Shown one piece after another: positions 18,167 to 25,447 of a stretch of 25,447 bases of DNA. Position 1 is the first letter of the stretch, and every line of letters starts with the position of its first letter. The notes beneath the pieces are model-generated. The model searched no databases. It saw only the letters and a list, made by a program, of their open reading frames with translations, and was not told the DNA's origin. The translations under genes were made by a program, and so were the position numbers. Where the stretch lies: assembly GCA_964573705.1 (NCBI GenBank), contig CAZNLT010000080.1:1-25447 (forward strand), in the 5' to 3' direction. The stretch is from JAABSQ01 sp964573705 (GTDB taxonomy: Bacteria; Desulfobacterota; Desulfobacteria; Desulfobacterales; Desulfococcaceae).

Positions 18167-19006
18167 ATGGACCCGAAGGAACTTATCCGAGCCGGCAAAC
18201 TTAGCGAGGCCCGACAACAATTAATCGATTCCGTCAAGGACTCCCCGGGGGATTCCGGTCTTCGGGTTCTTCTTTTCCAGGTCCTTACTCTCCTTGGAGA
18301 CTTTCAAAAAGCCGAGCGGCATATCGACATCATCGCGGCCCAGGATGTGAAAACAGAGGCAGGTATTATGCCTTATAAAAACCTGCTGCACGGAGAAAAG
18401 GTTAGGCAGGAAGTTTACAATGGGGAACGTCGCCCTGATTTTTTGCCGAAAACACCCGCCTATGCCGAACGCTATCTTCTCGCCCTTGAGCAGCTGAAAA
18501 ACAATGAATTCGAATCGGCTGAAAAAACTTTCGAGTTGTTGGAAGAGGACCGTCCTCCACTTGCCGGTACAGTAAACGATCAATCCTTTGCTGATATTCG
18601 GGAAACCGATTCCTTTCTTTCCTATTTTATCGAGGCTTTTGTTCATGAGCGATATGTCTGGATTCCTTTTGAATTCATCAGGGAAATGATTCTCCCGGCG
18701 CCGGAATCCCTGTTCGATCTGATCTGGATTCCCGCCCGGATCACCGCCTGGAGCGGATTGACCCTCAACTGTTTTCTTCCGGTGGTATACCCGGAATCGC
18801 CGTTCCATGAGGATGATCGGATCAAGATGGGCAGAATGACGGATTGGCGTCAGCTCGGAGGGCCTTTTTACAAAGGATTGGGGCAGCATGTATTTCAAAT
18901 CGGTGAAAACGATGTGCCTCTGTTGGAAATCAGAGAACTCATGCTGAATCAGCCGGTAACCCAAGAAGTTGCCGAAACAGGAAAGGGCGCGGATACTGAT
19001 GATTGA
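18167..19006 (+). CDS. tagJ: T6SS accessory protein TagJ (ImpE family)
   Basis: A 279-residue ImpE/TagJ protein, normal length. The start shows the family's TPR-like helices: LIRAGKLSEARQQLIDSV then SGLRVLLFQVLTLLGDFQKAERHID (31-54). The middle and end carry the typical ADIRETDSFLSYFIEAF, YVWIPFEFI and DLIWIPARIT segments. TagJ binds the sheath protein TssB and can help or replace the ClpV contact during sheath disassembly in HSI-I-type systems; it is known only beside T6SS genes. It has a GAGG site (18158-18161) 5 bases before the ATG, opens the second T6SS operon, and overlaps tssA by 8 bases. tssB follows two genes later, fitting this role. Confidence 0.93.
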   Translation: MDPKELIRAGKLSEARQQLIDSVKDSPGDSGLRVLLFQVLTLLGDFQKAERHIDIIAAQDVKTEAGIMPYKNLLHGEKVRQEVYNGERRPDFLPKTPAYAERYLLALEQLKNNEFESAEKTFELLEEDRPPLAGTVNDQSFADIRETDSFLSYFIEAFVHERYVWIPFEFIREMILPAPESLFDLIWIPARITAWSGLTLNCFLPVVYPESPFHEDDRIKMGRMTDWRQLGGPFYKGLGQHVFQIGENDVPLLEIRELMLNQPVTQEVAETGKGADTDD

Positions 19007-20342
19007 TATCGATGCCATTCTAATTCCGATTTCCGAGGAAAATCCCGCCGGGGAAGACCTCAGATACACGCCCGTCTATGATGAAATCAAAGAGGCTCGA
19101 CGCGCGGATGATCCCCTGGCGCAAGGCGACTGGAAACGGGAACTGAAAACATCCGACTGGGATGAAGTAATCAAGTTATCGGAGGAGGCATTAAAGGAGA
19201 AAACCAAGGATCTTCAGATCGCAGCCTGGTTGACAGAGGCGCTCACGCATACGCAAGGTTTTGATGGATGCCATTCGGGGTTTGAGGTAGTGAACGGATT
19301 ATTGCAACAATTCTGGGAATCCTTGTACCCGGAAATGGAGGACGATGATCTCGATTTCAGGGCGGCGCCTCTAGAATTTCTAAATAATAATTTGCCGCTT
19401 GCCATTCAGAAGGTTCCCCTGAGCGATCCCAAGGCCACTTCCGGGTATTCCTGGATTAAATACCAGGAGGGAAAAGATGTCGGTTATGAAGAGACCACCC
19501 GAGACCCCGAAGCCAGAGCCGAGTTGATCAATGAGGGGAAACTGGAGCCTGAAGTGTTCGATGCCGCTGTGGCGAGGTCATCCAAATCCTTTTATGTGCA
19601 GATTTCGGAAAAGATCGCCGCGTGCATGGAAGACTTCAATTCTCTGGACCAGTTGGTGGACGATCAGTTCGGAAGGGATGCACCGCGATTGTCGGAAATC
19701 GGGGCGGCCCTGAAAAATTGCGAGGGGTTGATTGCGGATATCCTCAAAAAGAAACGGGAACAGGAACCGGATGAAGAGGAAGCGGCGCCGCCGGAACCGA
19801 CCGGGTCGGAAGCAGAGACGGAAACACCCGAAACGGCCGTCCATTCGCCGACCGAAACGGTCCCCGCTTCCACTCCTTCGCCCGATATGGCTTTGGCATC
19901 TATGCCTCAGGCATCGGTCCCCTCGGTCAATCGGCTTGTGGATACCGCCGCGATGGAGGCCGATATTTGGAAGCAATCCCTTCAAACCCTTGAAAGCGGC
20001 GGCATCAAAAAGGCATTGGAACAGTTGATGGGGGCGGCCTACAGTGCCCCGTCAGTACGGGAAAAAAACCGGTATCGATTGCTGATGGCCAAACTCTGCC
20101 TTCAAGCCGATCGACCGGACCTGGCTCAGCCGATCGCGGAGGAATTGAATGCCTTGGTTGAAGAGCTGACCCTGGCGCGTTGGGAATCCCCCATTTGGAT
20201 CGCCGAGGTCATGGATATCCTCTATCGTTGCCTGACCTCTGAAAACGCCTCCAGTGATGACCAATATAAAGCCCAGGAATTATTTCAAAAACTTTGCACC
20301 ACCGATGTGACCAAAGCGATCGGTTATAAAGGGGCGATTTAG
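18999..20342 (+). CDS. tssA: T6SS baseplate/cap protein TssA, VasJ-type C-terminus
   Basis: A 447-residue TssA from the ATG at 18999 (an in-frame TTG at 18969 is further inside tagJ and less likely). The N-terminal ImpA domain is clear: PISEENPAGEDLRYTPVYDE (10-29 region), DWDEVIKLSEEAL and AAWLTEAL, ending near residue 130. A Pro/Glu/Thr-rich linker (about 252-308) leads to a helical VasJ-like domain (322-447) with WKQSLQTLESGGIKKAL. TssA primes sheath assembly and, depending on type, caps the distal sheath or stays at the baseplate; the C-terminal domain type decides which, and cannot be settled here. It overlaps tagJ by 8 bases and tssB begins 29 bases downstream. Confidence 0.93.
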   Translation: MIDIDAILIPISEENPAGEDLRYTPVYDEIKEARRADDPLAQGDWKRELKTSDWDEVIKLSEEALKEKTKDLQIAAWLTEALTHTQGFDGCHSGFEVVNGLLQQFWESLYPEMEDDDLDFRAAPLEFLNNNLPLAIQKVPLSDPKATSGYSWIKYQEGKDVGYEETTRDPEARAELINEGKLEPEVFDAAVARSSKSFYVQISEKIAACMEDFNSLDQLVDDQFGRDAPRLSEIGAALKNCEGLIADILKKKREQEPDEEEAAPPEPTGSEAETETPETAVHSPTETVPASTPSPDMALASMPQASVPSVNRLVDTAAMEADIWKQSLQTLESGGIKKALEQLMGAAYSAPSVREKNRYRLLMAKLCLQADRPDLAQPIAEELNALVEELTLARWESPIWIAEVMDILYRCLTSENASSDDQYKAQELFQKLCTTDVTKAIGYKGAI

Positions 20343-20371
20343 AACCCCGCTGCCGGAAAGGAGAAACCGTA

Positions 20372-20917
20372 ATGGCTAGAGAAAGTCGACAACATACGCT
20401 GGATCGGGTGAGATCGCCCAGGGTGCATATCACCTATGATGTGGAAATCGGGGATGCCATCGAGATGAAGGAAATCCCCTTTGTGGTAGGTGTGCTGTCG
20501 GATCTATCCGGTAAACCGGAGGAGCCGCTGCCGAAACTCAAAGATCGAAAATTCATCGAAATCGACCGGGACAATTTCAATTCGGTGATGGAGGGTATGA
20601 AGCCTCGGCTGGCCTACCGTGTAGATAATAAATTGACGGATGACGATTCCAAAATGGCGGTGGAGCTTCGGTTCAAATCCCTGGATGATTTTCATCCCGA
20701 GCGGGTGGCGGACCAGGTGGAGCCGCTTCGCAAGCTGGTGGAAACCCGTCAACGCCTGTCGGAAATGCTGAGCAAGCTTGACGGCAATGACCGACTCGAA
20801 GAATTGCTTCAGGATGTGATCGCCAACACCGATTCCCTTGAAAAACTCGGTAAGGAAACCGGGGTTGAAAAGAAACAAGGAAGTGAAGCCAAAGAATCCG
20901 AAGAAGAGAGTCAATGA
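20372..20917 (+). CDS. tssB: T6SS sheath small subunit TssB (VipA)
   Basis: A 181-residue TssB/VipA. The family signature RVRSPRVHITYDVEIGDAIEMK with a following LPFV-like IPFVVGVLSDLSG (about 30-50) is clear, as is FIEIDRDNFNSVM and the central LRFKSLDDFHPERV. The last 20 residues are charged and low in complexity. TssB pairs with TssC to form the contractile sheath around the Hcp tube; its helix also contacts TagJ, encoded two genes upstream. An AAAGGAG site (20357-20363) lies 8 bases before the ATG. It starts 29 bases after tssA and is followed by a 62-base gap before tssC. Confidence 0.97.
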   Translation: MARESRQHTLDRVRSPRVHITYDVEIGDAIEMKEIPFVVGVLSDLSGKPEEPLPKLKDRKFIEIDRDNFNSVMEGMKPRLAYRVDNKLTDDDSKMAVELRFKSLDDFHPERVADQVEPLRKLVETRQRLSEMLSKLDGNDRLEELLQDVIANTDSLEKLGKETGVEKKQGSEAKESEEESQ

Positions 20918-20956
20918 TAGTGTAAATCCCACGAATTCCATTCACGATTATTCATA

Positions 20957-20966
20957 AACTTAAGTT
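20957..20966. promoter_or_regulatory. 10-base palindrome before the tssC ribosome site
   Basis: AACTTAAGTT is its own reverse complement and lies in the 62-base tssB-tssC gap, two bases before the AGGAGG (20969-20974) that serves tssC. An ATTCCATT copy (20935-20942) lies just upstream. Function is unknown; an operator or a translation control site is possible. Confidence 0.4.
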
Positions 20967-20979
20967 CTAGGAGGTCTAT

Positions 20980-22479
20980 ATGGCTGAAAACGAACAAGCC
21001 CGGGCTGAAACCGCATCAGCTGAAGCGGAAGTCCAGGAGGAGGAAAAAAGCCTTCTCGATCAGATTATTTCCGAGGGGCGAATGGCTCGAGAGGAAAGCC
21101 AGAAACAGCGGGCCAAGGATCTTATCAGTGAGTTTGTCAGTCAGGTCATGGAAGGAACCATGACCATCGCCAAGGATACCGAGGCGATGATTAACGCCCG
21201 AATCAGCCAGATCGACCATCTCATCTCGGCCCAGCTCAATGAAGTCATGCATGCCGAAGAATTCCAGAAGCTGGAAGCCTCCTGGCGGGGTCTGCATTAT
21301 CTGGTCCATCAGAGCGAGACCGGCGAGCGGATGAAAATTCGGGTGATGAACGCATCTAAGAAAGAATTGCTGAAGGATTTCGAACGCGCCAGTGAATTCG
21401 ACCAATCCGCCCTGTTCAAGAAGATCTATGAAGAAGAATTCGGCATGTTCGGCGGCGCCTCCTACGGGGCCTTGATCGGGGATTATGAATTCGGTAACCA
21501 TCCCCAGGATTTGTCTCTTCTGGAGGAGTTGTCCCATGTGGCCGCAGCCGCCCATGCACCCTTCATTTCATCCGCTTCCCCTGGAATGCTGAACCTGGAC
21601 AGCTATACCGAGTTGGGGAATCCCCGGGATCTGGCCAAAATCTTTCAGAGTGTGGAATACGCCAAATGGAAATCCTTCAGAGACTCGGAAGATTCCCGGT
21701 ATGTGGCTCTGACCCTTCCCCATATTTTGATGCGCCAGCCTTACGGACAGGCGAATGTGCCTGTTGAAACCTTCAATTTTGAAGAGGATGTGGACGGCAA
21801 ACAGCACCAAAAATATCTTTGGGGCAATCCCGCCTATGCGCTTGGGACTCGGCTGACCGATGCGTTTGCCAAATACAGCTGGTGTGCCGCCATTCGAGGG
21901 GTAGAAGGGGGCGGGCTGGTGGAAGGCCTTCCCACCCATACTTTTAGAACCGATGAAGGGGAGGTCGCGCTCAAATGCCCCACCGAAATTGCTATTACCG
22001 ACCGAAGAGAAAAAGAGCTGGCCGACCTTGGTTTTGTCCCTCTGGTCCATTGCAAGGGGACCGATTTCGCCGCCTTTTTCAGTACCCAGACGGCCAATAA
22101 ACCCAAGATTTACGACACCGATTTCGCCAATGCCAATGCGAGGCTCTCTTCACAGCTTCAGTATATTATGGCGGTATCCCGGTTTGCCCATTATCTGAAA
22201 GCGATCATGCGGGACAAGATCGGCAGTTTCATGACCCGTCAGAATGCACAGGATTTTCTAAACCGGTGGATCAGCAATTATGTGCTCCTGGATGACAGTG
22301 CCGGTCAGGAGGCCAAAGCCAAGTACCCGCTTCGGGAAGCCCGGGTGGATGTTGCTGAAGTGCCCGGGAAGCCGGGGGCATACCGAGCGGTGGCATTTTT
22401 GAAACCCCACTTTCAATTGGATGAATTGACGGTATCCCTGCGGCTGGTGTCGGATCTGCCGCCGCCGGCCAAAGGATAG
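20980..22479 (+). CDS. tssC: T6SS sheath large subunit TssC (VipB)
   Basis: A 499-residue TssC/VipB, normal length. It shows the N-terminal helices with LLDQIISEGRMA, the well conserved EFQKLEASWRGLHYLV (about 93-108), FGGASYGALIGDYEF (about 156-171), LLEELSHVAAAAHAPFI and ASPGML, and the C-terminal sheath domain with LSSQLQYIMAVSRFAHYLK and RDKIGSF. TssC builds the sheath with TssB, and its C-terminus joins the neighbouring strand (handshake domain). AGGAGG at 20969-20974 lies 5 bases before the ATG, the strongest ribosome site in the operon, fitting a protein needed in many copies. A 128-base gap with no gene separates it from hcp. Confidence 0.98.
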   Translation: MAENEQARAETASAEAEVQEEEKSLLDQIISEGRMAREESQKQRAKDLISEFVSQVMEGTMTIAKDTEAMINARISQIDHLISAQLNEVMHAEEFQKLEASWRGLHYLVHQSETGERMKIRVMNASKKELLKDFERASEFDQSALFKKIYEEEFGMFGGASYGALIGDYEFGNHPQDLSLLEELSHVAAAAHAPFISSASPGMLNLDSYTELGNPRDLAKIFQSVEYAKWKSFRDSEDSRYVALTLPHILMRQPYGQANVPVETFNFEEDVDGKQHQKYLWGNPAYALGTRLTDAFAKYSWCAAIRGVEGGGLVEGLPTHTFRTDEGEVALKCPTEIAITDRREKELADLGFVPLVHCKGTDFAAFFSTQTANKPKIYDTDFANANARLSSQLQYIMAVSRFAHYLKAIMRDKIGSFMTRQNAQDFLNRWISNYVLLDDSAGQEAKAKYPLREARVDVAEVPGKPGAYRAVAFLKPHFQLDELTVSLRLVSDLPPPAKG

Positions 22480-22607
22480 ACTCTACTTACCGCCATACAT
22501 ACATGCTTTGAAGAAGGACTGGACGCACATCCCAAAATACAAACCAATGGTCGTGATGATGTGGCGTCTTTATAAACCAAAACTCCATTAAACAGGAGGG
22601 TGTAACC

Positions 22608-23102
22608 ATGGCGTTTGATGCATTTATGAAAATCGACGGTATCGACGGGGAATCCACGGACGACAAACACAAAGATTGGATTGAGATTTTATCTTATTCC
22701 CACGGGGTTTCCCAGTTAAGTTCAGGATCTGTCAGCAGCGGCGGGGGACGGAGTGCGGAAAGGTGTGATCATCAGGATCTGGTCGTGATGAAATCGCTGG
22801 ACAAAGCCTCCCCTAAACTGAACCTGTACTGCAGCGACGGAAAGCACATCAAAGAAATCAAACTTGAGTTGTGCCGAGCCGGCGGAAACAAGGAAGTCTA
22901 CATGGTCTACAAACTGGAAGATGCCATTGTCACCAGTGTGCAGCCGAGTGGTTCCGCGGGTGCGGGAGATTTGCCGGCTGAAAGTGTATCCTTCGGTTAC
23001 GGGAAAATCACCTGGACCTACAATGAAACCGATCACAAGACCGGCGCCAAAAAGGGAACGATTGAGCATAACTGGAGCCTCCATGATAACAAAGGCGGAT
23101 GA
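22608..23102 (+). CDS. hcp: T6SS tube protein Hcp (TssD)
   Basis: A 164-residue Hcp of the Hcp1 class. It shows the start FDAFMKIDGIDGES, the segment KDWIEILSYSHGVSQ (25-39), LVVMKSLDKASPKLNLYCSDGKHI and the closing FGYGKITWTY with TGAKKGTIEHNWSL. No C-terminal effector extension is present. Hcp hexamers stack into the inner tube and are secreted, and can carry small effectors in the lumen. AGGAGG at 22594-22599 lies 8 bases before the ATG. The gene stands apart from its neighbours: 128 bases before it and a strong hairpin plus 165 bases after it, consistent with raised expression. Confidence 0.98.
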   Translation: MAFDAFMKIDGIDGESTDDKHKDWIEILSYSHGVSQLSSGSVSSGGGRSAERCDHQDLVVMKSLDKASPKLNLYCSDGKHIKEIKLELCRAGGNKEVYMVYKLEDAIVTSVQPSGSAGAGDLPAESVSFGYGKITWTYNETDHKTGAKKGTIEHNWSLHDNKGG

Positions 23103-23148
23103 TCTGCAGGTTGGTCGGTGTGGTTTGTAAACTGAACCTGAATATGGG

Positions 23149-23178
23149 TACCGGGCAAAGGCCCCCCTTTGCCCGGTA
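23149..23178 (+). terminator. strong 13-bp hairpin after hcp
   Basis: TACCGGGCAAAGG (23149-23161) pairs perfectly with CCTTTGCCCGGTA (23166-23178) around a CCCC loop. Only a short TTT follows, so it may be a weak or partial terminator, or a 3' stabiliser of the hcp mRNA, with some read-through into tssE 89 bases downstream. Confidence 0.75.
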
Positions 23179-23199
23179 TTTCCCAGTTGAACTTTTATA

Positions 23200-23215
23200 T
23201 CCGAATTTTTTCGGA
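23200..23215 (+). other. small 6-bp hairpin before tssE
   Basis: TCCGAA (23200-23205) and TTCGGA (23210-23215) form a 6-base stem with a TTTT loop, 52 bases before the tssE start. It is much weaker than the hairpin at 23149-23178 and may have no role. Confidence 0.4.
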
Positions 23216-23267
23216 CACCTATAAACCTGATTGATTCAGTGGGACCAATAGGCTGGATATCGTCAAA

Positions 23268-23744
23268 ATGGCGGCGAATAATGAATACCTGCAATCGTCC
23301 ATTATAGACAGGCTGATCGATTACGAGCCGCGGGTCAAACAGGAAACATCCGTATCCAGGCGCTTCGGTAAAGCGGACATTCGGGATGCGGTGGTCAGGG
23401 ATTTGGAAAATCTGTTTAATACCCGCCAATATATCCAGATGCCGGATGAAGAATACCCCCAAGTTCTGAATTCGGTGTTCGGATACGGTCTTCGTGATTT
23501 CTCCTCTGAAAATCCCAAAAGTCCTTTTGTCAGGAGGCGTTTGCGTCAGGAGATTGAAGAAACCATCGCCCATTATGAACCCCGTCTGAAAAATGTGGCT
23601 GTCCGACTGGATACCCCGGATGAGGCATTCCGGACCTTCAGTTTTCGAATTACCGGTGTTCTGGAAGTGGAACCTATTTCCGAGCCGGTCGTCTTCGACA
23701 CTTATTTTGACGTGAATCGGGGGGAGTATGTAATCGAAAAATGA
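23268..23744 (+). CDS. tssE: T6SS baseplate protein TssE (gp25-like)
   Basis: A 158-residue TssE, a homologue of phage T4 gp25. It shows SIIDRLIDYEPR (about 11-22), the helix DAVVRDLENLFNTRQY with R-D-L-x-x-L-x-N-T-R (about 40-55), VLNSVFGYGLRDFS (about 66-79) and the IEETIAHYEPRLKNV segment (about 95-109), where the EPR motif is characteristic of gp25-like proteins. TssE forms part of the baseplate wedge with TssF and TssG and nucleates the sheath. No strong ribosome site precedes the ATG at 23268, so expression is likely lower than for hcp. It starts 165 bases after hcp and ends 22 bases before tssF. Confidence 0.95.
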   Translation: MAANNEYLQSSIIDRLIDYEPRVKQETSVSRRFGKADIRDAVVRDLENLFNTRQYIQMPDEEYPQVLNSVFGYGLRDFSSENPKSPFVRRRLRQEIEETIAHYEPRLKNVAVRLDTPDEAFRTFSFRITGVLEVEPISEPVVFDTYFDVNRGEYVIEK

Positions 23745-23766
23745 TCTGACGCGGAGTATAACACCG

Positions 23767-25397
23767 ATGGAAGACCTGCTGCTCACTTACTACGAACGAG
23801 AACTTACATTTATCCGCGAAATGGGGGCGGAATTTGCAAGAAAATACCCCAAAATTGCCGGACGTCTACTGCTGGAACCGGATAAGTGCAACGACCCCCA
23901 TACGGAGCGGTTGATTGAAGCGTTTGCCTTTATCGCCGGTCGCATTCACCGAAAAATTGATGATGATTTTCCTGAAATTACCGAAGCTCTTCTCAATATT
24001 GTCTATCCTCATTATATTCGACCCATACCCTCTCTTTCCATCGTCAAATTCGAACCGATAGCGCAGAACATTCCGGAAACCGGATACCTGGTAAAAAAAA
24101 GAACCAATCTGTTTTCCAAACCGGTAAAAGGCGTACCCTGCCAGTTTGTGACCAGCCAAGCGGTCCGTATATGGCCGGTGGAAGTGGTTTCAGCAAGTCT
24201 TCAAGATCCCAAGCGACCTCTGAAGAATGCACAACAGTGCATCCATATTCGGCTGAAAACCTTCAACGGAATTAAGTTGTCTGAACTGAATTGGGAAAGA
24301 TTGCGGTTTTACCTGAACGGCCAGTCTCAGCATGTATTCCCGTTTTACGAACTTCTTTTTAACAATGTGATCCATGTGGAAATGGAGGCCGCCACAGAAA
24401 AAGGAAAGACAACCCGAATCACCCTTTCTCCCCAAGATATTCAACAGGTCGGGCTGGAACCTGAAGAGAGGGTTCTCCCATTTCCGCAACGCTCCTTTCC
24501 AGGATATCTGCTTTTGATCGAATATTTTAGTTTTCCGGAAAAATTTCTATTTTTTGATCTTCTGGGAATGAGCCGGCTTCGGAATCAGACACTGGGTGAG
24601 GAACTGGATATCTGGATTTACTTGGACCGAGCGCCTCGCTCCCAATTAGTAGTGGACCAGGATACGTTCTGTCTGAATGCTGTTCCGGCCGCCAATCTGT
24701 TTCATCGCATCGCGGAGCCGATTCGGGTGGAACAGCGCAAGGTCGACTATCAGGTAATTCCGGATATTCGCAGACAGGAAGCGACCGAGGTGTTCAGTGT
24801 GGATCAGGTGAAATCCTCTCCCTTGGATAACCAGGATGAAAGCGTCGAGTTCAAACCTTTTTATTCGATTCGCCACCATCTGGAAGAGACATTGGACAGG
24901 CGGCATAATGCCTTCTGGCACTTGACCCGGAGATTCTCCGGAAGGAAAGGCGATCACGGAACGGAGATTTTTCTCTCCTTTACGGATCTGGACTTGAAAC
25001 CGTCGGATCCGGGAGTCGAAGTCCTGACGGTGCATGTCACCTGCACCAACCGGGATCTGCCCGGACGGCTGCCTTTCGGTGATCCGGAGGGGGATTTCGA
25101 TTTGGAAGCCGCGGCCCCTGTAGCTCGAATCAACAGCCTGGTAAAGCCGACCCCCACTCGCAGACCTTTTCTAAGGGGTGCGCTTCAGTGGCGTCTGATT
25201 TCTCACCTTTCCCTCAATTATCTATCTCTGGTAGAAGGGGGGGAAGAAGCGCTCCGGGAAATTTTAAAGCTCTATGATTATGAGGATTCGCCAGCCACCC
25301 GGCAGCAGATTGCCGGGATTGTGGGGCTCGGTTCCGAGCATGTGACCAAACGAATCGGCCAATCCTTCGGCCGAGGGGTCCAAACCACCGTTACTTT
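23767..25397 (+). CDS. tssF: T6SS baseplate protein TssF, cut by the contig end
   Basis: The first 543 residues of TssF, which is usually about 590-620 residues. The start is classical: MEDLLLTYYERELTFIRE then FARKYPKIAGRLLL and DPHTERLIEAFAFIAGRI (up to residue 62), followed by the conserved EITEALLNIVYPHYIRPIPS. TssF forms the baseplate wedge with TssE and TssG. A GGAG site (23753-23756) lies 10 bases before the ATG. The open frame appears to end with a stop at 25417-25419, but the bases from 25398 onward are sequencing adapter, so the last residues of that frame (from Asp545) and the stop are artificial. The true C-terminus and tssG lie outside the window. Confidence 0.95.
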
Positions 25398-25447
25398 AGA
25401 TCGGAAGAGCGTCGTGTAGGGAAAGAGTGTAGATCTCGGTGGTCGCC
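25398..25447. other. Illumina TruSeq adapter sequence (artefact)
   Basis: The last 50 bases begin AGATCGGAAGAGCGTCGTG and continue without mismatch as the reverse complement of the TruSeq universal adapter, as I know it. They are not genomic DNA and should be trimmed. Confidence 0.97.

Noticed and set aside
18030..18224. 64-codon plus-strand frame in the gap before tagJ
   Set aside because: It starts with GTG, has no ribosome site, runs into tagJ in another frame and has no recognisable content.

Overview
The window reads as a bacterial chromosome segment (or the end of a metagenomic contig) with two consecutive plus-strand blocks and almost no non-coding space. Gene content, ATGA-type stop/start overlaps, moderately high GC and a Bat operon next to an HSI-I-like type VI secretion system suggest a Gram-negative, diderm bacterium. 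Protein flavour suggests a deltaproteobacterial / Desulfobacterota-like host; this is an inference, as no rRNA or marker gene is present.

Region 1 (about 85-8092) is a complete Bat (Bacteroides aerotolerance-type) operon. Its order is a MoxR AAA+ ATPase, a DUF58 protein, a small DUF4381-like membrane protein, BatA (VWA), a BatB-BatC fusion (VWA + TPR + polyglutamine/acidic tail), BatD (signal peptide, large exported region, one TM, cytosolic tail) and BatE (TPR + TM + SH3-like). Genes overlap or nearly touch, so they are probably one transcript. MoxR probably acts as a chaperone-like ATPase on the membrane-bound VWA proteins.

Region 2 (8093-8412) is an AT-rich 320-base gap with a good sigma70-like promoter and a run of short repeats. 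It separates the Bat operon from a T6SS cluster.

Region 3 (8413-17883) is the first T6SS operon: an unrecognised acidic repeat protein, a stand-alone protein resembling the C-terminal domain of Fha/TagH, then TssJ, TssK, TssL, TssM and TagF. These build and control the membrane complex and baseplate contact. The order fha-tssJ-tssK-tssL-tssM-tagF matches Pseudomonas aeruginosa HSI-I, but the FHA domain itself is missing.

Region 4 (17884-25397) starts at a second promoter-like gap and carries TagJ (ImpE), TssA, TssB, TssC, Hcp, TssE and the first ~543 residues of TssF. These form the sheath, tube and baseplate. TssG, TssH/ClpV, VgrG, effectors and any PpkA/PppA pair are not in the window and are presumably beyond the end.

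The last 50 bases (25398-25447) are not biological. They match the Illumina TruSeq universal adapter in reverse complement, so TssF is cut by the contig end and its apparent stop codon is an artefact.

The most interesting biology is the first gene of the T6SS operon. Its acidic, disordered C-terminal half carries eight copies of an E-T-[VI]-x-[LV] motif that fit the pThr-x-x-[ILV] recognition rule of FHA domains. It sits directly before a Fha-like protein that has lost its FHA domain. Together these could be a rearranged threonine-phosphorylation control module of the T6SS.
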